Origin: Moringa oleifera
Lineage: Eukaryota > Streptophyta > Magnoliopsida > Brassicales > Moringaceae
NCBI GenBank assembly: GCA_021397835.1
Contig: JAJFZO010000034.1
Coordinates: 8,943,501 to 9,007,500 of the forward strand
Length of the DNA stretch: 64,000 nt
Direction: 5' to 3'
Below the pieces are notes generated by a model. The model was not told the DNA's origin and ran no database searches. It saw only the letters and a program-made list of their open reading frames with translations. The number at the start of each line of letters is the position of its first letter. The stretch's first letter is position 1. Below are positions 35,401-52,785 of this stretch, piece after piece. Position numbers and translations under genes: made by a program.

Positions 35401-36840
35401 GTCTCGCATTCCAATCAGTGCAACGGCCCAACGGCATATTCCCCCGAATGTACTCTCTCTTTATTCCCTTTTTATAATCTTCATACATTTCATTATTTCT
35501 TTTCTCCTTTTATTATAACCACACACTACAACTAACACTACTGCAACCCGAACGAGCTAATGGGTTTTATTCTCCTGCTCTGCTGCACCACCATCCCACT
35601 ACGCTGTTGCAATGGATTTCAACGGCTGTGATTGAGGGCTTGCATGTCCCTATGTGTTCCTGTTAATTGACATAAAACGACAGGTCAGCGTGAGTCATGT
35701 AGCACTGTAACATTTCCTTTCCCAACCAGGAACATGAAAAGCCGATCAGAGAGGAGGCGGCTTCTGGTACGCGCTTGTTCAACGACTGTCTAGCACGCTC
35801 CACCCCTCTCTTTCCAAGAGGGAAAGCTACTGCAGAATTAACAACCAGCCATTGTTAAGTGAAAGGTTTTCTTGAGTGTTATCATGACCATTGTTAAGAT
35901 ATTATTTTAATTTAAAAATTTTAACAGGGAATTTAAACTTTGAAAACTCTGCATTCTATAGATATATTTTAAATTGCAAAAAATATTAAGGAAAATAATA
36001 ATTGTTATACAACACTAATAAAGACACCAACACCACCTTAATCAAACCGTCTGTGAAGAAAAATAAAACAACAAGTGATATATTAAACAATTATTTTGAT
36101 TAAATTTATTTTTATTATTTTAAATACAGCAATCTGATGACATTGTTGTTATGCTATATATTTCTAATGATGATAATTAAATAATTTGTAGTAAATAATT
36201 TATAATCATATGTTATATACAAAATTTTTATAATATTATTTTGTAAAAAAATCTAAAATAGTTGCTAATTAAATTTAAGTTAAATGTCAAAATATTTTCA
36301 AATAAATCCAGTCAAATTGAACAAGATAAAAAACTTAAAAATAAAGATTCTTGTATTATGAGTTTTGAGAAAAGTATACAATCAAAAATTTATAAAATTT
36401 ATAATAAATAACCCATGATTCAAAAATTATTCAAAATCAAATATTGAGTTCAAATGTAATTTAAAAAATTTATTTTAGTTATTTTTAAACTATATAACAA
36501 AAATATATATAATTTTTTACAAAATATAATTGAATTATTTTGATCAATTAAATTTTATTTAAATATGTTATACAATATAAAATAAAATTTTAAAAATATT
36601 GTTTAAAATTTTAAATAATATTTTATCAATAAATTTATTACCAAATAGAAGTTGCTGAACAAAATGAGAATTTTGGTCACGACACGCTAAAGCTTGCGTG
36701 GGGGACTAATCCCTTACGACCAGACTTGTAAGAATTGACCGCGGTACCTTTTAGCAAACATGGTCTGGCCCCTTCATATTGCTTTTTTTTTTCTTTGAAT
36801 TTTATAATTTCCATTTTACCAGACGACTTGTCTTCTCTTT
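32441..36840. other. Upstream intergenic region of the phosphatase gene
   Basis: Mostly AT-rich with poly-T at 33,958-33,971 and a short (TA)n at 34,691-34,703. The interval 35,290-35,860 is noticeably more GC-balanced, with a pyrimidine-rich stretch and a TATA-like TAATATATATAG at 35,281. It could be a distal promoter, an untranslated exon or a non-coding transcript, but I find no coding frame with recognisable content. Confidence 0.45.
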
Positions 36841-36976
36841 TTCCATTAAAATAGTATCTTCACTTCTTCAAAAATGTTATTTGGAATAAAAAATAAAAGC
36901 TGGGTGCTCTGTGTATCTCTCTCTTCTATGAAAACTTTTTGTGAAACCATGAGTTTCTCTCTCTCAACATGTCGCT

Positions 36977-36984
36977 TATATAAA
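36977..36984 (+). promoter_or_regulatory. Candidate TATA box of the PFA-DSP gene
   Basis: TATATAAA lies about 240 bases before the start codon. It is followed by a pyrimidine-rich (CT) stretch at 37,160-37,190, typical of plant 5' untranslated leaders (Y patch). Transcription would start near 37,010-37,020. CT-rich tracts also lie just upstream (36,915-36,965). Confidence 0.5.
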
Positions 36985-37108
36985 GCAAAGGTCACCGCCA
37001 CCACTCGCATATCGCAAGCCACAACCCGACTTGTTCCAACCACCAGCGGCGACCACTTTGAGTTCTCGTATTTGCAGCCCCTTCACCTTTTACCTTCTTT
37101 TCTTGTAA

Positions 37109-42112
<5,004 letters not shown>

Positions 42113-42209
42113 ACTGTTCCTGCAAATGATTATAGTGAAAGGCAACTCAGCTGAAGGGGCTTTGTATGAATGTTGGCTGGACATTAAAATGTTTGAAAAT
42201 TTATGGTAA
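42113..42209 (+). CDS. Candidate alternative last exon of the PFA-DSP gene
   Basis: Joined to exon 5 at 41,690, this exon adds 31 residues (LFLQMIIVKGNSAEG... ending KMFENLW) before TAA at 42,207, giving a 238-residue form. Splice signals are good, but the added residues have no recognised motif, so it may instead be a 3' untranslated exon. It cannot be decided without transcript data. Confidence 0.4.
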
Positions 42210-43110
42210 GAACTCTGCAGTAGATATACTTTCTCTGATGCTGTAGAATTCTACAAATGCTGCAATGATACGAAATGCAGGCCTTGTGATGCCTCGTGAT
42301 TGCCTACTTCTGTGAGATTGATCTCTCATGTGTGGACTTCAAGCATATACTCTCTTGCATGTACCATTAAATGAAAATTAGCGGATTCCAAACCATTCAT
42401 AATTTGACTTCTGTTGATTTGTGATTATCATTGAAAAACTTTTAGCTAGCAATGTGGAAATTTATCATTTTCTGGTTTAAGAAATCATGCTATTCCCTAT
42501 GATGAATCCATTACTATGATTCTTATATGGTCATAGCAAAGATGATAAAGTGCAAAGAACATTTTCCTTTCTTCAAGGGAAAGTGATTTTTTGTTGTTTA
42601 AAAAAAAAACTGTAAGTTTTTTGAATATAAATATTAGGTTATTTTCTTAAAAAAAAAAAAAGGTATCGATTGAAAGGTATGATATTGGATTTTAGTTTGG
42701 AAGTGTTTTTTTTAATTACTAAATATTATTCATTCTATTTATCGGGTGGTTGACTGCTAGATGTTTTAGGGTGGGTAATTTTTTTAAAATCATTTTGATA
42801 TATGATTTTTTAAAAAAATATTCAGTTATATAAATTTAGTTAGTCTTAATTTTTTTTCTTTTCATATTTTCAGACAATATTTTGAGGTCATACAATCATA
42901 ATTATAAAGGATGTTATTAATTTGAAAAAATGCAAATAAGTACTCTTCCCAGTTTTTCTCACATATAACTGCATTACAATTTTCTCGTTAATTTTCTCTT
43001 CAAATTTATTATTTATTTTGTTGCCATTTTTGTCATTTGAGCTATGAAAAATCTCATTCTTCATCTCTTTAGGCAAGACATGAAGATAATGTTGCTCTTA
43101 TTAATTAATT
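42210..43110. other. 3' flank of the PFA-DSP gene
   Basis: AT-rich sequence with poly-A runs (42,600; 42,650). Likely 3' untranslated region to about 42,380, then intergenic. Nothing else recognised. Confidence 0.5.
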
Positions 43111-43510
43111 ATTTATTATAACAAAATAAACTTTTTTAGATGATCACAAATGAATTTTTTTAACGATTTCAAAATCGTTGTCTTAATTAATCATGTTAAA
43201 AATCATGATAAAATTTACAAAATGCAAACTCATGTTTTTCGTCAATTTTTAATAAATAAAAAATTATTTTTAATTAATTAATTATTTTTAAATTAAATAA
43301 TTAAAAATTTTAAAAATTGATGTTTTATTCTTTTATATTTTTCACATCGGTTCCTTAAGGAATCAACGTGAAATTATTTTTAAAATTTTTTAAGTTAAAT
43401 TTATTTATTATATATTACTTATTTAAGATGTCAATTTTTTTAAATGAATTGATGCTTAATTAAAATTTTTAATTATTTATTTTTATATCTTTAAATTTTA
43501 TGTATTACAA

Positions 43511-43532
43511 ATTATTATTATTATTATTATTA
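43511..43532. repeat. (ATT)n microsatellite
   Basis: About seven ATT trinucleotides in a row. Confidence 0.9.
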
Positions 43533-44169
43533 TAATTTAAAATTGTATATAAAAAATTATATTTTAATATGTCTTTCCACAAAATCTTACTAACTATTAA
43601 TCACATTTTAAAACACCATTATACAATTCAATTTGCATATAAGATAATTACACTCCATCAATACTTTCATCATTTTTTTAATATTTTCGTCACTTCCCTA
43701 ACATTATATAGTACAACACTAATATATCAAATCACAATCTAATACGCATTAATGTTTTCATCACTTTTTTCAATAATAACACATCAAACCACACTTTAAT
43801 ATGTATCAATATTTATTACTTCTTCAATACTATGCTACAACAATAACACACTAAACAAATTGCAATATATATTCAAACATTACAGTCTTTCAATAATATA
43901 CCAAAAAAATTATCATATAAATGTTCATTCAAAATAATTAAATGATCATTTCAACTTTTACATTAAAATTGCAATGTATGTCAATATATATTAATTATTT
44001 AAATACACAAAAGATGGCAAAATGAAAATAAGTTCTTCATATTTTCATTGAATTCTTCAAGTAACTCAATGTGAACCTAGAAAAATCTTTCTTTAACTTA
44101 TTTATCTCCAATTTTATTTACAAAAAAATATAAACATATTAACTAATTATAAATATTATAAAATTTAAA

Positions 44170-45130
44170 TTTTAATGATTAGTAATTAAAAAATATAAGG
44201 CATAATCATTACAAATAAATAATATAAAAATAAAAAATTTAATTCTATTAATTGAGTATAATAAAACAAAAAAATTTGATTTAATTTTATTAATTGGATA
44301 CTAAAATATTATAGAATTCTAATTTCATTCCCTAAGACTTAAAAATTTGAGATATAATAATTATAAATAAATAACATAAAAATAAAAATATTATTTTTTA
44401 ATTGAGTATAATGAAACAAACAATCTAGATCTAATTTTATTAATTGAGTACTGAAATATTATAACATATTAATTTTATTAACAAAAATTTAAAAATTTAA
44501 GATATAATAATTATAAATAAATAATATAAAATAACAATATTATCATTTTATTAATTGACTATAAGAAACAAATAAACTATATAATTTTATTAATTAGGTA
44601 CTAAAATATTACAAAATTTTAACTTCATTCATGAGGACTTAAAAGTTTAAAATATAACAATTATAAATAAATAATAAAAAAATAACAAAAATTTAATTTT
44701 ATTAATTAAGTATAATAAAATAAATAACATGTATCTAATTTTATTAATTTGATACTAAAATATTATAAAATTCTAATTTCATTCACCAAGATTTAAAAAT
44801 TCAAGATATAATAATTATAAATAAATAATATAAAAAAATCATAATATCAATTTTATTCATTGAGTATTATAAAATAAACAACATATATTTACTTTTATTA
44901 ATTAGGTATTAAAATATTATAAAAAAATTTAAACTCATTCATTAAGACTTAAAAATTTAAGATATAAGAATTATAAAAAAATAATATAAAAATAAACATA
45001 ATATCAATTTTATTAATTGAGTATTATAAAACAAACAACATATATCTAATTTTATTATTTTAATCTTAAAAAATTATTATAATTCTAATTTCTCTTCACT
45101 AAAACTTGAAAATCTAAAATAATAATCATA
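44170..45130. repeat. ~153-bp AT-rich tandem array (about 6-7 units)
   Basis: The phrase AAATTTAAGATATAATAATTATAAATAAATAATATAA and close variants recur near 44,190, 44,339, 44,490, 44,638, 44,793, 44,948 and (diverged) 45,107. Spacings are about 148-157 bases. Each unit also contains TTTTATTAATTGAGTA and a TACTAAAATATTATAAAATT phrase. No coding content. Confidence 0.85.
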
Positions 45131-45659
45131 ATATTTAAATTATTAATCTCTTATATCTCTTTCATGTATTTCAATTAAATAGAAACAAAAATTATATCAA
45201 TAATTTTTCTATCATTTCCTTAATCACATACTTTAAAAATCACATGGAAATGTTGATTTATCTCTTAATCATCTTCTAAATCACCATCCACTAATTTTTT
45301 TTAATGAATCAAAGATCTCTCAAGGCGTAGTATACAAGCACCAATTAAAGAAAATGACATTGTAAGCTTTGGATCAAACATCTCTCAATGCATTAACCTT
45401 TTGAGATCAGTTTTTCTTTTTAGAAACTAAAAACTTTTGTTTCTTTTGTGTCCAGGAACTTTCTAGAGCATTTAGTGGCATATCTGAAAGTTCTTCCTTT
45501 CTTCTTATCAAAGAACTATAGAAAGGTTTCTAGAGTCTGGCCAATAAGTAAACTTAGTCACCTTATAGGTTCTCTTTGTGTAATATGTTCAATCAACTTG
45601 ATATATGCAACTTTGATATTTTCTTGATGCTTTCTTAATGCTTTCTTGATACTTTTTGC

Positions 45660-46379
45660 ATGCGTTCTTTGATATTCTTTTACTTTCTTGTTATTTATGT
45701 GCCCATCATTCTTGCACCAAATAAATTTTAGAATGACGTGTGTGTGAGAGTCTGTCTTCGCACAAAGTTTTCAACAAAATCATGTTGTTTTGAGGAAATT
45801 GGAGTTGATCTCATAATTTTTTCTTGATCTTCATCCAAAATGCATCATTTTAAGTGATTTCTGATAATTTTAGGAAAATAATTTTTTTTTTTCATTTCTT
45901 TAAAGATTTGAAGGTTTGATATAAGCCAACTTTTTGGATCTTAAACAACATCATTCGGGAGATCAAGATATGACCATAACCATACTCGAAAGTCTCCATC
46001 ATCAATCATGCATTCTCTAAAAGGTTTTCTTTCACAATTATTATATATTTCTTGGAATGGGAATCAATCTGAGGTCTTTTTTACATCACTCAACAGAATA
46101 TGTTTTTATTTAACAAGCATAATTTTGGGCATTTATGAAGATGCTATACTTTGTCACATGTAACTGACTCTTAGACCTAGATTTTTTGATAAAGTTTGAC
46201 TAATGCTACTAATTCACCATAAAAAGTTTGACAGCAACTCTTATTTTCTTGATTTTCATTAAAAGACTGACAAAAAAAAAAAAAATTCAAGATTCATCAT
46301 TTTCAAACCAAAAAAGAAAAATTTTCTTTCCTCATTTTAGGAGGGAGTATCTGGTTTGCCATTGGGCCTCATTGTGACA
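45660..46379 (+). mobile_element. LTR fragment, R-U5 end (plus orientation), same family as LTR B
   Basis: TAAATTTTAGAATGACGTG (45,722) and GGGAATCAATCTGAGGTCTT (46,067) correspond, in opposite orientation, to LTR B at about 17,980 and 17,660. The fragment ends CTCATTGTGACA (46,379), the usual terminus of these LTRs. 45,240-45,660 shows no other recognised feature and may be more of the LTR. Confidence 0.6.
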
Positions 46380-46439
46380 ATTATCTTTTAAAGGAAAGAA
46401 AAAGAAGGAAAGATTAAAAAACGTAGGTCACTTTTTGAA

Positions 46440-48300
46440 ACTCAAATTTCATTAAAAAATTCAAGGAAATTTACAAGGGAAAGAAAATACAAATTAAGGC
46501 TTTGCTACCTCCTTATCAATCTCAGACAAAATTTAAGAAAGCGTTGGTTTTGAAAGGGAATTGGATTCTACAGAGGAAGTTGCTGCTACAGGTGCCACTT
46601 TGATGAACCCTAACTCCAAATCAAGATACTTAAACTAGATTTCTTCTTTGGTAGCCTTTTTCGTATCCAAAATATCTTATCACATTAAGTGTTTATGAGT
46701 TCATCCAAATCAACACTTTTCTTGAAGGCATAAACTATTTCCTTCTTAGTCTTCTTGAGTCCCCCAAGTGTTAAGTCTTCAGAACTTCTTGCTTTGTAGT
46801 ATCTAAAGCCTATAACTTTTCTTGCTCCTCTAGATGCTCTTTTTTTGCTAGTTAGAGTTACGAAATCGGCTTTAGACTTCCCCTTTCTACTTCGGCCTTT
46901 GAAAGAGCAGCTTCTTGCTCCACCTTCTTTTTTTCGAAGGTCAAAGAAGATAGTTTGCACTATTTCCTACCCTTTTGAGGGGCCTCCTATAAGGCATCCT
47001 TTGCCTTTTTCCAAAGAACATTGTCAAAGAAGTAGTGAACATAGTCCTAAAGGACTAGGAAACATAGTCCTGAAGGACCATAGAGGCATCATGAAAAAGT
47101 AACGAAAGAAGAAAAGTTAATGCTATAGACATAAACTAGGGAAAAAAAGAGTCTCCAGAAGGAAAGGAAAAAGGAAACTTACTTCAGCAAGATGAGTTAC
47201 AAAGTTTTGGATTTTTTGCCCTACTGTAGTGGATGTTGATCCTTGAATATAAAAAAAGTAGTACATTCTCATTTAAAAACTGCTAAATGAGCAACTTCTT
47301 GTCCCACAAAAGCAGAGGATTACTTTGCACTTGGTTGTAATCAGAAAGATTAGTAACTTGGTGGGAGCAGGAGTCCAAGATCCCCTTTGCCACTTTTGTC
47401 TAGAATTGTACTGTGTGACTAGAGCCCCTAACAGAAGATCTAAGAGACCAAAACGGGTCTTCTTAGCCCTAAGTATCTAATTTCTGTTTACTTTAAGTTT
47501 ACAAATTTGGGAAGGAAACAACAATAAGGTCAATAATTTTACAAAATATTCTTATTAGCATTGAAAAGAAACCCTACCATTAAAGAAAAACAAACCTGAG
47601 GGCTTAGTAGAAATAAAGGCCTTTACTTTAGGAAGAAATTAAATGGGGAAGAGCTCGGATCTTACAGTGTTGAAAAAAGAGTCAAGCTCTGTAGACCTAG
47701 AAGCAGTGGGGGTGGAAGTCTTGGTAGGCTCTTGTTGGTTGTCTTAGGGGAGTGGGATTTGGCTATCCTTTGAATCTTATTCAAGTTTAAGTACTGATTG
47801 ATAGGAGCATCATTAACAACACCTAGCAAACATCGGTATATATCAACAAAGAATCGAGGAGGAGTATGCTAACTTTAGACGTGGGAGGTTCCTTCTATTT
47901 ATTAAGCCTCTTGGGCAGTCGGTTCCAAATTACTAATAAGAAGTAATGTTGCGACTTCATTATACACTTAGGTAGCTTAAGGCCAAATAAAGTATGATTT
48001 TTTGGTGCTAAAATTTGCAGACTAATGTTGTAAGCTACGGGGACATCCTGATGATTTATTTCATAAAACTTGGAGAAAACTTGAGGCGATAAACGAACCT
48101 GGACTTCTGGGTATTCGGTTATAAAAGCAACCAGGATGCACCGTGAGTTAGGCAATAATAAGAAAGAAACACGTTGAAGAAAGTACATGCTTATATAAAG
48201 AAAGGGTGTAGAGGAAGAGGCTACCTTCCCGTTAGACATTCCCCATAGATGCATAGAACCTCTAACTTGGGTTATCAGTGGTGCTCATTTGTGCTAAGAA
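46440..48300 (-). pseudogene. Decayed 'gypsy-type transposon' (Transposase_28-like) gene, minus strand
   Basis: The open stretch 48,254-47,895 encodes FLQRVSFLLLPNSRCILVAF, SPQVFSKFYEINHQDVP and HTLFGLKLPKCIMKSQHYF. This order (LHPNSWR.L.AF, then LF..F..L, then P.....WK..FFFV) matches the N-terminal domain of the plant putative gypsy-type transposon family. Further left (46,960-46,450) is a lysine-rich coiled-coil part and FKYLDLELGFIKVAPVAA, resembling the short family C-terminus. Introns or decay separate the parts. Function of the family is unknown. The gene lies between an LTR end (46,379) and an LTR head (48,905) of plus orientation, so it is antisense to the surrounding element. Confidence 0.5.
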
Positions 48301-48904
48301 GGGCTTGCCTAACTGATTGGCTATAGAATCTAAAAGGAACACTGAGAGAAGATAAGAGAACTTATTGAGAAAAAAAAGTAGCTATAGTAAGTGCAGATGC
48401 GTGGGTGTTGTGCAAGAGTGCTAGATCTTATAAAAAAAGACACAATTAGAGGCATAGATAAGTTTGGAACTGAGAAAAAGGATTTTTCAAATGAGATGAG
48501 AAACTTGTAAAGGAGAAAATAAAGTAGCCATTGAAAAAAGAGCCATTAGGAAGAAAATGGGTGCAAAGACTACCATGTCATTAGTCTCATAAAGGTGATT
48601 TTCCACATGGTAGCAACTTAAATTGGCATAATATTACTCCCACAAGAAGACCTTCTAATAGGCTACAAGAGTAGCGAGTGAAGCTGCCATGTGGTAGCAA
48701 CTGAGGTTGACACATTACCAACCATGGAATCTACATCAGCCTTAATCAGATAGTTGAAGGATATGAACTCGCTAAGTGATAGTAGCTCAAGACGCCATAT
48801 CATCAATAACTTTCACCTAGCATGTGAAAGGAAAACCCACTATGCCATGTGGCAGTAGCCATACCAAACATGTAATGTAGTAGGCAAATGGAGTACCATT
48901 AAGG

Positions 48905-49260
48905 CTACCAACATATAAACACTTAATTTTAACTTTAGCATTGAGTTAGAAAAAGCTTAAAGATAAAATAACATCTTTTCAGATTGAAATTATGTTGCTA
49001 GCTTTGAGGTTGAGATTATGTAGTTAGTTTTAAGTTTGAGATTATTTATCGAGTTCAAGGTCAAAATTATCTATCTATTTCGAGATTGGGCAAGCTCCAG
49101 ATCAGAGTTATACTTCCACCTTGATGACAGGTCAAGTGTACTTTACCACGATGTCAAGTGAAGCATAGCTTAGTAAGTAGACTTTACCTTGATATCAGGC
49201 TGTGAATAATTTAATTAAACTTTACCCGATTATAAAAACTTCACACAACCACTTTCGTGC
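48905..49260 (+). mobile_element. LTR head fragment (plus orientation)
   Basis: ATAAACACTTAATTTTAACTTTAGCATTGAGTTAGAAAAAGCTTAAA at 48,907 aligns with the LTR head at 12,020 (GACACCTAATTTTTATCTCTAACATTAAGTTAGAAAAAGCTTAAA). Later phrases (GAGATTATTTATCGAGTTCAAGGTC, CAGGTCAAGTGTACTTTACC) follow in both. Homology fades by about 49,260. 49,260-49,780 has no recognised coding. Confidence 0.6.
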
Positions 49261-49859
49261 ATATGCATAGAGTCAAAACCAAGCTCAGCCTTTTAGTGGT
49301 GTATACCTTATCTAAGAGGGATGAAGGGATGCATGCTTTTTAACATATGTATTTGTGATATTGATGAGTGGAGGTGTAGGAAGATTTAAGGGCCTAGATC
49401 TTTTTAGAACCCAAAGGCCTGATCTCAAGTTAAGCCTTGCATATAGAAAAAGCTCCATGGCAGCCTCATTAGGATTTTACAACTCCATCAAGCCACAAAT
49501 GTAGTTAGAGATAAGAATATAAAAATGTTGACTGTAACTTCAAATGTTGTTTTGTTAATAAAATTGGGAATCAAAGTGCCATATCATCATATAAACAAAA
49601 AAGAATAGTTTTATCTTAGATTTGAGAATCAAAATAAGCAGATTGAAAGATCAAGTCAAGATAGAGAATGTTAGCTTTATGATGATCTGAACATTATACC
49701 CTTCCTATGTCCATTTTCATGCACATATGTTTGCTCTTGTATTAATTCTTCAAAATAAACATTGAAGAAAATAGGCAAGGCTACGTAATATTCGATCACT
49801 AAGAAGTACAATTTCAGATCTTAAAATTCGGCCAAAGTGGAATCAGTTAGCTAGATTTG

Positions 49860-51240
49860 AAGGACTTCAGCAAACCTAGGCTGAAGTTCGAACTGCACAA
49901 AAGGCCCTCAATGAAAGAATGATGAAAAATCACTAAGAATTACAAAACCCAATGCAAGCTTTTCAGCAAATGATGACATTTCTTGGCATACTCTCAAAAG
50001 AAAAAGATCTTGTAGAAGTTGAAATCCTTGAGAGAATATATCCTTTGAAAACTTTCACACCCAAACCCATAAGTCCATTGTAGCAGAGGTGTCTCAGAAT
50101 CAGGAAAAACAAATAGTAGTAGAATATATCCAAGACGTGGATGATTAGTTCGAATATGAGAAAATAAGGAATGCTGAAGGCATAAATCCAAAACTCTTAG
50201 TGAAAGTTGAATAGATGGCATAATAAATGAAAGTTCTTAAGCAAAAATGAGAAGCAAGTGGGATATCTATAACTGAGCTAGCTTAGTATCCGGTTTGGTA
50301 ATGCCACTTAAATTCAAAATGCTCAAGTTTAACAAATATGATGGGACAAGATGCCCTCATACCCACTAAAAGATCTATTTAACAAAATATACCGGTATAT
50401 GACTAATCAAAAACTCTTGATTCACTACTTTCAAGACAGCTTGAAAGAGGAAGCTTTGGAGTGGAACATTAATCTGAGGCCTTCCAAGATTCAATCTTGG
50501 AAAGACTTGGTAAACGCTTTCCTAGTTCATTACCAATGGATGGAGGGGTTAGGGCCTAATTAACTCACATTCCGGAACAAGTTCATAAGAATAACAAAAC
50601 CTTTAAAGAATATACAACATAAAGGCGAGTAGTGGCTGTCAGATTCCAACCAAATTCATTGAGGTTGAGTTTTCCCAAACCTTCCAACAAAACTTTACGC
50701 CCCAATTTTACTCTCATATGGTTTCCATGGCTAGGGAAAAATTCATCAAGATTATTCATTCTAATGAACTTATCAAAAATTTCCTTTGAACTGGGAGACT
50801 AGATGATCTTATTGTAAGAAGGACTCCTATAGTGAAGAAAAAAGAAGAGGAAGCAAACTATATCGCTTAATTGACTTTTCAAAAATTGATAAACATAATC
50901 CTTGCACAGTATCCATCATACATTGGAGTTTCTCAAACCCTGAATTTGAGCATATGAGAGGTGCCATAACACACAATGGCTAAATGTCCTCATAGCGATA
51001 ATAATGAAAGGTAAGGGCAAAAGAAACAGAGGATCTTGTTTCTTATGATTCTAATGGGTTACTTGGATTTATATTCGTAGTTATTGGAGCGAAATTTGGT
51101 AGCATAAATATATGTCAAGCTGTTACAAGTCCCTTATCTCCATGGTACAATGCAATGAAAAATTGTTAGTACCATTTCGGAGCAGTGAGGCATGATATGA
51201 AGACTGCCCTACATTCAAGTACAAAGTCTAGTCTTTAGTA
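49860..51240 (+). pseudogene. Gag of element D
   Basis: A glutamine-rich N-terminus (QAFQQMMTFLG) is followed by the best-preserved stretch, 50,351-50,563, with QKLLIHYFQDSLKEEALEWN and KIQSWKDLVNAFLVHYQW, the gag core of this lineage. NKTFKEYTT (about 50,600) and, near 51,175, YHFGAVRHDMKTAL, a relict of the Y(H)xGAxxHDxENC motif at the gag C-terminus, follow. Multiple stops. Confidence 0.7.
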
Positions 51241-51689
51241 AATGTGGGCTCATTAAGTTCCAAAACAAAAAATGCCAAAAGGTAAGATGAAAGAGAAAAT
51301 GAGAGAAAGCTTGACATGAAGGACTTAGCGATGACCGACGCATTGATTATCGAAAAACCTTAAGACGAAATTTCAGATTAGTCATTTTGTACTTACATGG
51401 TGAACTGGTGAAATTGTCAAATGCATTTGGAAAAATATAGAAAAAAGGGGCATTATAGAAATAACTGAAAATTATCTAGTATGAATTTAAAGATTTGTCT
51501 TAAACATTCCTATTTTGCTTCATTTGTGGTTAAATGGAAACAAGATGCATTGCCTATCATATTTCTTTCGTAATTAATAGTAGCTCTTTTCTATGCCTTC
51601 ATCATTGTTAGTCTTTAAATTTATTTCCTTGACATTTGACTATGAATATGTCAATATCCAAAATTGATGACCTAAAACTAGAAGAAAAA

Positions 51690-52315
51690 ATTCATTAAAA
51701 ATTCTTGATACTAAGGAATGTGATGAAAATAGTGAACTTCTTTTGAAAAAAAAAAAAAACTAGATTACTCATGAAGAAAAACAAAACTTATCACATAAGG
51801 AAAAGATTCAAATAATGAATTTAGGCAAAAAAGAAAAGAAGAAAGAGGCTAAAATTGGAACATCGATCTCTTCTTCAATAAGAGAAACCTTTGATCAACC
51901 TATTAAAGGGATATGCTAATATAAAGATATGTTAGGGCTGGATAGAACTATCATGGAATATAAGTTGCCTTTAAAACCAGATTACCTTTTTGTTCAGCAG
52001 AAGTTAAGAAGAATGAAATTAGAGATATTGCTAATGATAAAAGAAGAAGTTCGAAAACTTTTAGATGTCGAATTTGTTATGATAGCAAGAGATCCTGAAT
52101 GGGTAGACAACATTCTACCAATCCCTAAGAAAGATGGTCGAGTATGCACGCGTGTGGATTATAAAGATCTAAATAGAGTAAGCTCAAAGGATAACTTTCC
52201 TTTTTCCCACATTGACACACTAGTGGATAACACAACTAAGTTCTCCTTATTTTTGTTTATAAATGGTTATTCAGGATGTAACCAAATCCACACAGCTAAA
52301 TAAGATATGAAGAAA
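51690..52315 (+). pseudogene. Reverse transcriptase fingers/palm fragment of element D
   Basis: A linker with NLGKKEKKKEAKIGTSISSS precedes the open stretch 51,929-52,303. That stretch has GLDRTIMEYKLPLKPD, QQKLRRMKLEILLMIKEEVR, WVDNILPIPKKDGRV, CTRVDYKDLNRVSSKDNFPF and HIDTLVDNTTKFSLFLFING, then GYSGCNQI. The catalytic aspartate of the first palm motif (F.DG) is replaced by Asn (FING). The domain ends at the CACTA-like insertion before the YVDD box. Confidence 0.85.
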
Positions 52316-52323
52316 AAAACAGT

Positions 52324-52785
52324 CACAAAAAAAAAAAAATCAGCTTTTAGCGACGGGTTCATCCACCACTAAAGTAAAAAAATCCATCATTAAAATTTTT
52401 AGCAACTCATTTTATTGATAGTAAAAATGGTTGTCACCGAAGAAACTAGCGACTGAATTTTGTCCGTCGTTAATTTAGGAATTTACTTTAATCGGTTGCC
52501 AACATTTTGCAAGATAGTGACGATTTTAACGACTAATTTGGAGATCGAATATAATCCGTTGCTATATTTAGCGACTGATTATAAATATAACGACTGATTA
52601 TAATCGATCATTACATATTTAAAAATTGCATATAATTGTTCGCTAAAAAATTTTAGTTATTGACTGAATAAAATCAGTATCTAAAAGATTTTAGTGAATG
52701 ATTGAATGGAATCGATTGCTAATATATTTAAGTTAGTGGCTCATTAGATTCGGTCGCTAAAATTTAATGTTCTAGCATTTAGTTA
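52324..52785. mobile_element. CACTA transposon terminus interrupting element D
   Basis: TCACAAAAAAAAAAAAATCAGCTTTTAGCGACGG resembles the CACTACAAGAAAA..CAGCTTTTAGCGACGG tip of a plant CACTA family. It is followed by repeated subterminal motifs of the type TTTAGCGACTGA..AATCGGTCGCTAAAA on both strands up to about 52,775. No second terminus was found, so only one end remains or the other has decayed. Confidence 0.7.

Larger units (their letters stand above)
43113..45240. mobile_element. CACTA-like transposon fragment with AT-rich body
   Basis: ATTATAACAAAATAAACTTTTTTAGA at 43,115 resembles a CACTA terminus (CACTACAACAAAATAA.CTTTT; compare 20,461). It is followed by inverted subterminal motifs such as AACGATTTCAAAATCGTT (43,160), AATCATGTTAAAAATCATGAT (43,188) and CACATCGGTTCCTTAAGGAA (43,343). 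The following AT-rich sequence (CATCACTTTTTTCA..AATAACAC phrases) resembles 21.3-21.6 kb in the first CACTA element. No coding region or right end was identified. Confidence 0.4.
49780..52315 (+). mobile_element. Element D: Ty3/gypsy Tat-type fragment (gag to RT palm)
   Basis: Gag pieces (about 49,860-51,240) and an RT start (51,690-52,315) lie in order on the plus strand; the protease between them is not recognisable. No LTR is directly attributable. The RT is cut off at about 52,320 by a CACTA-like tip. Confidence 0.65.
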
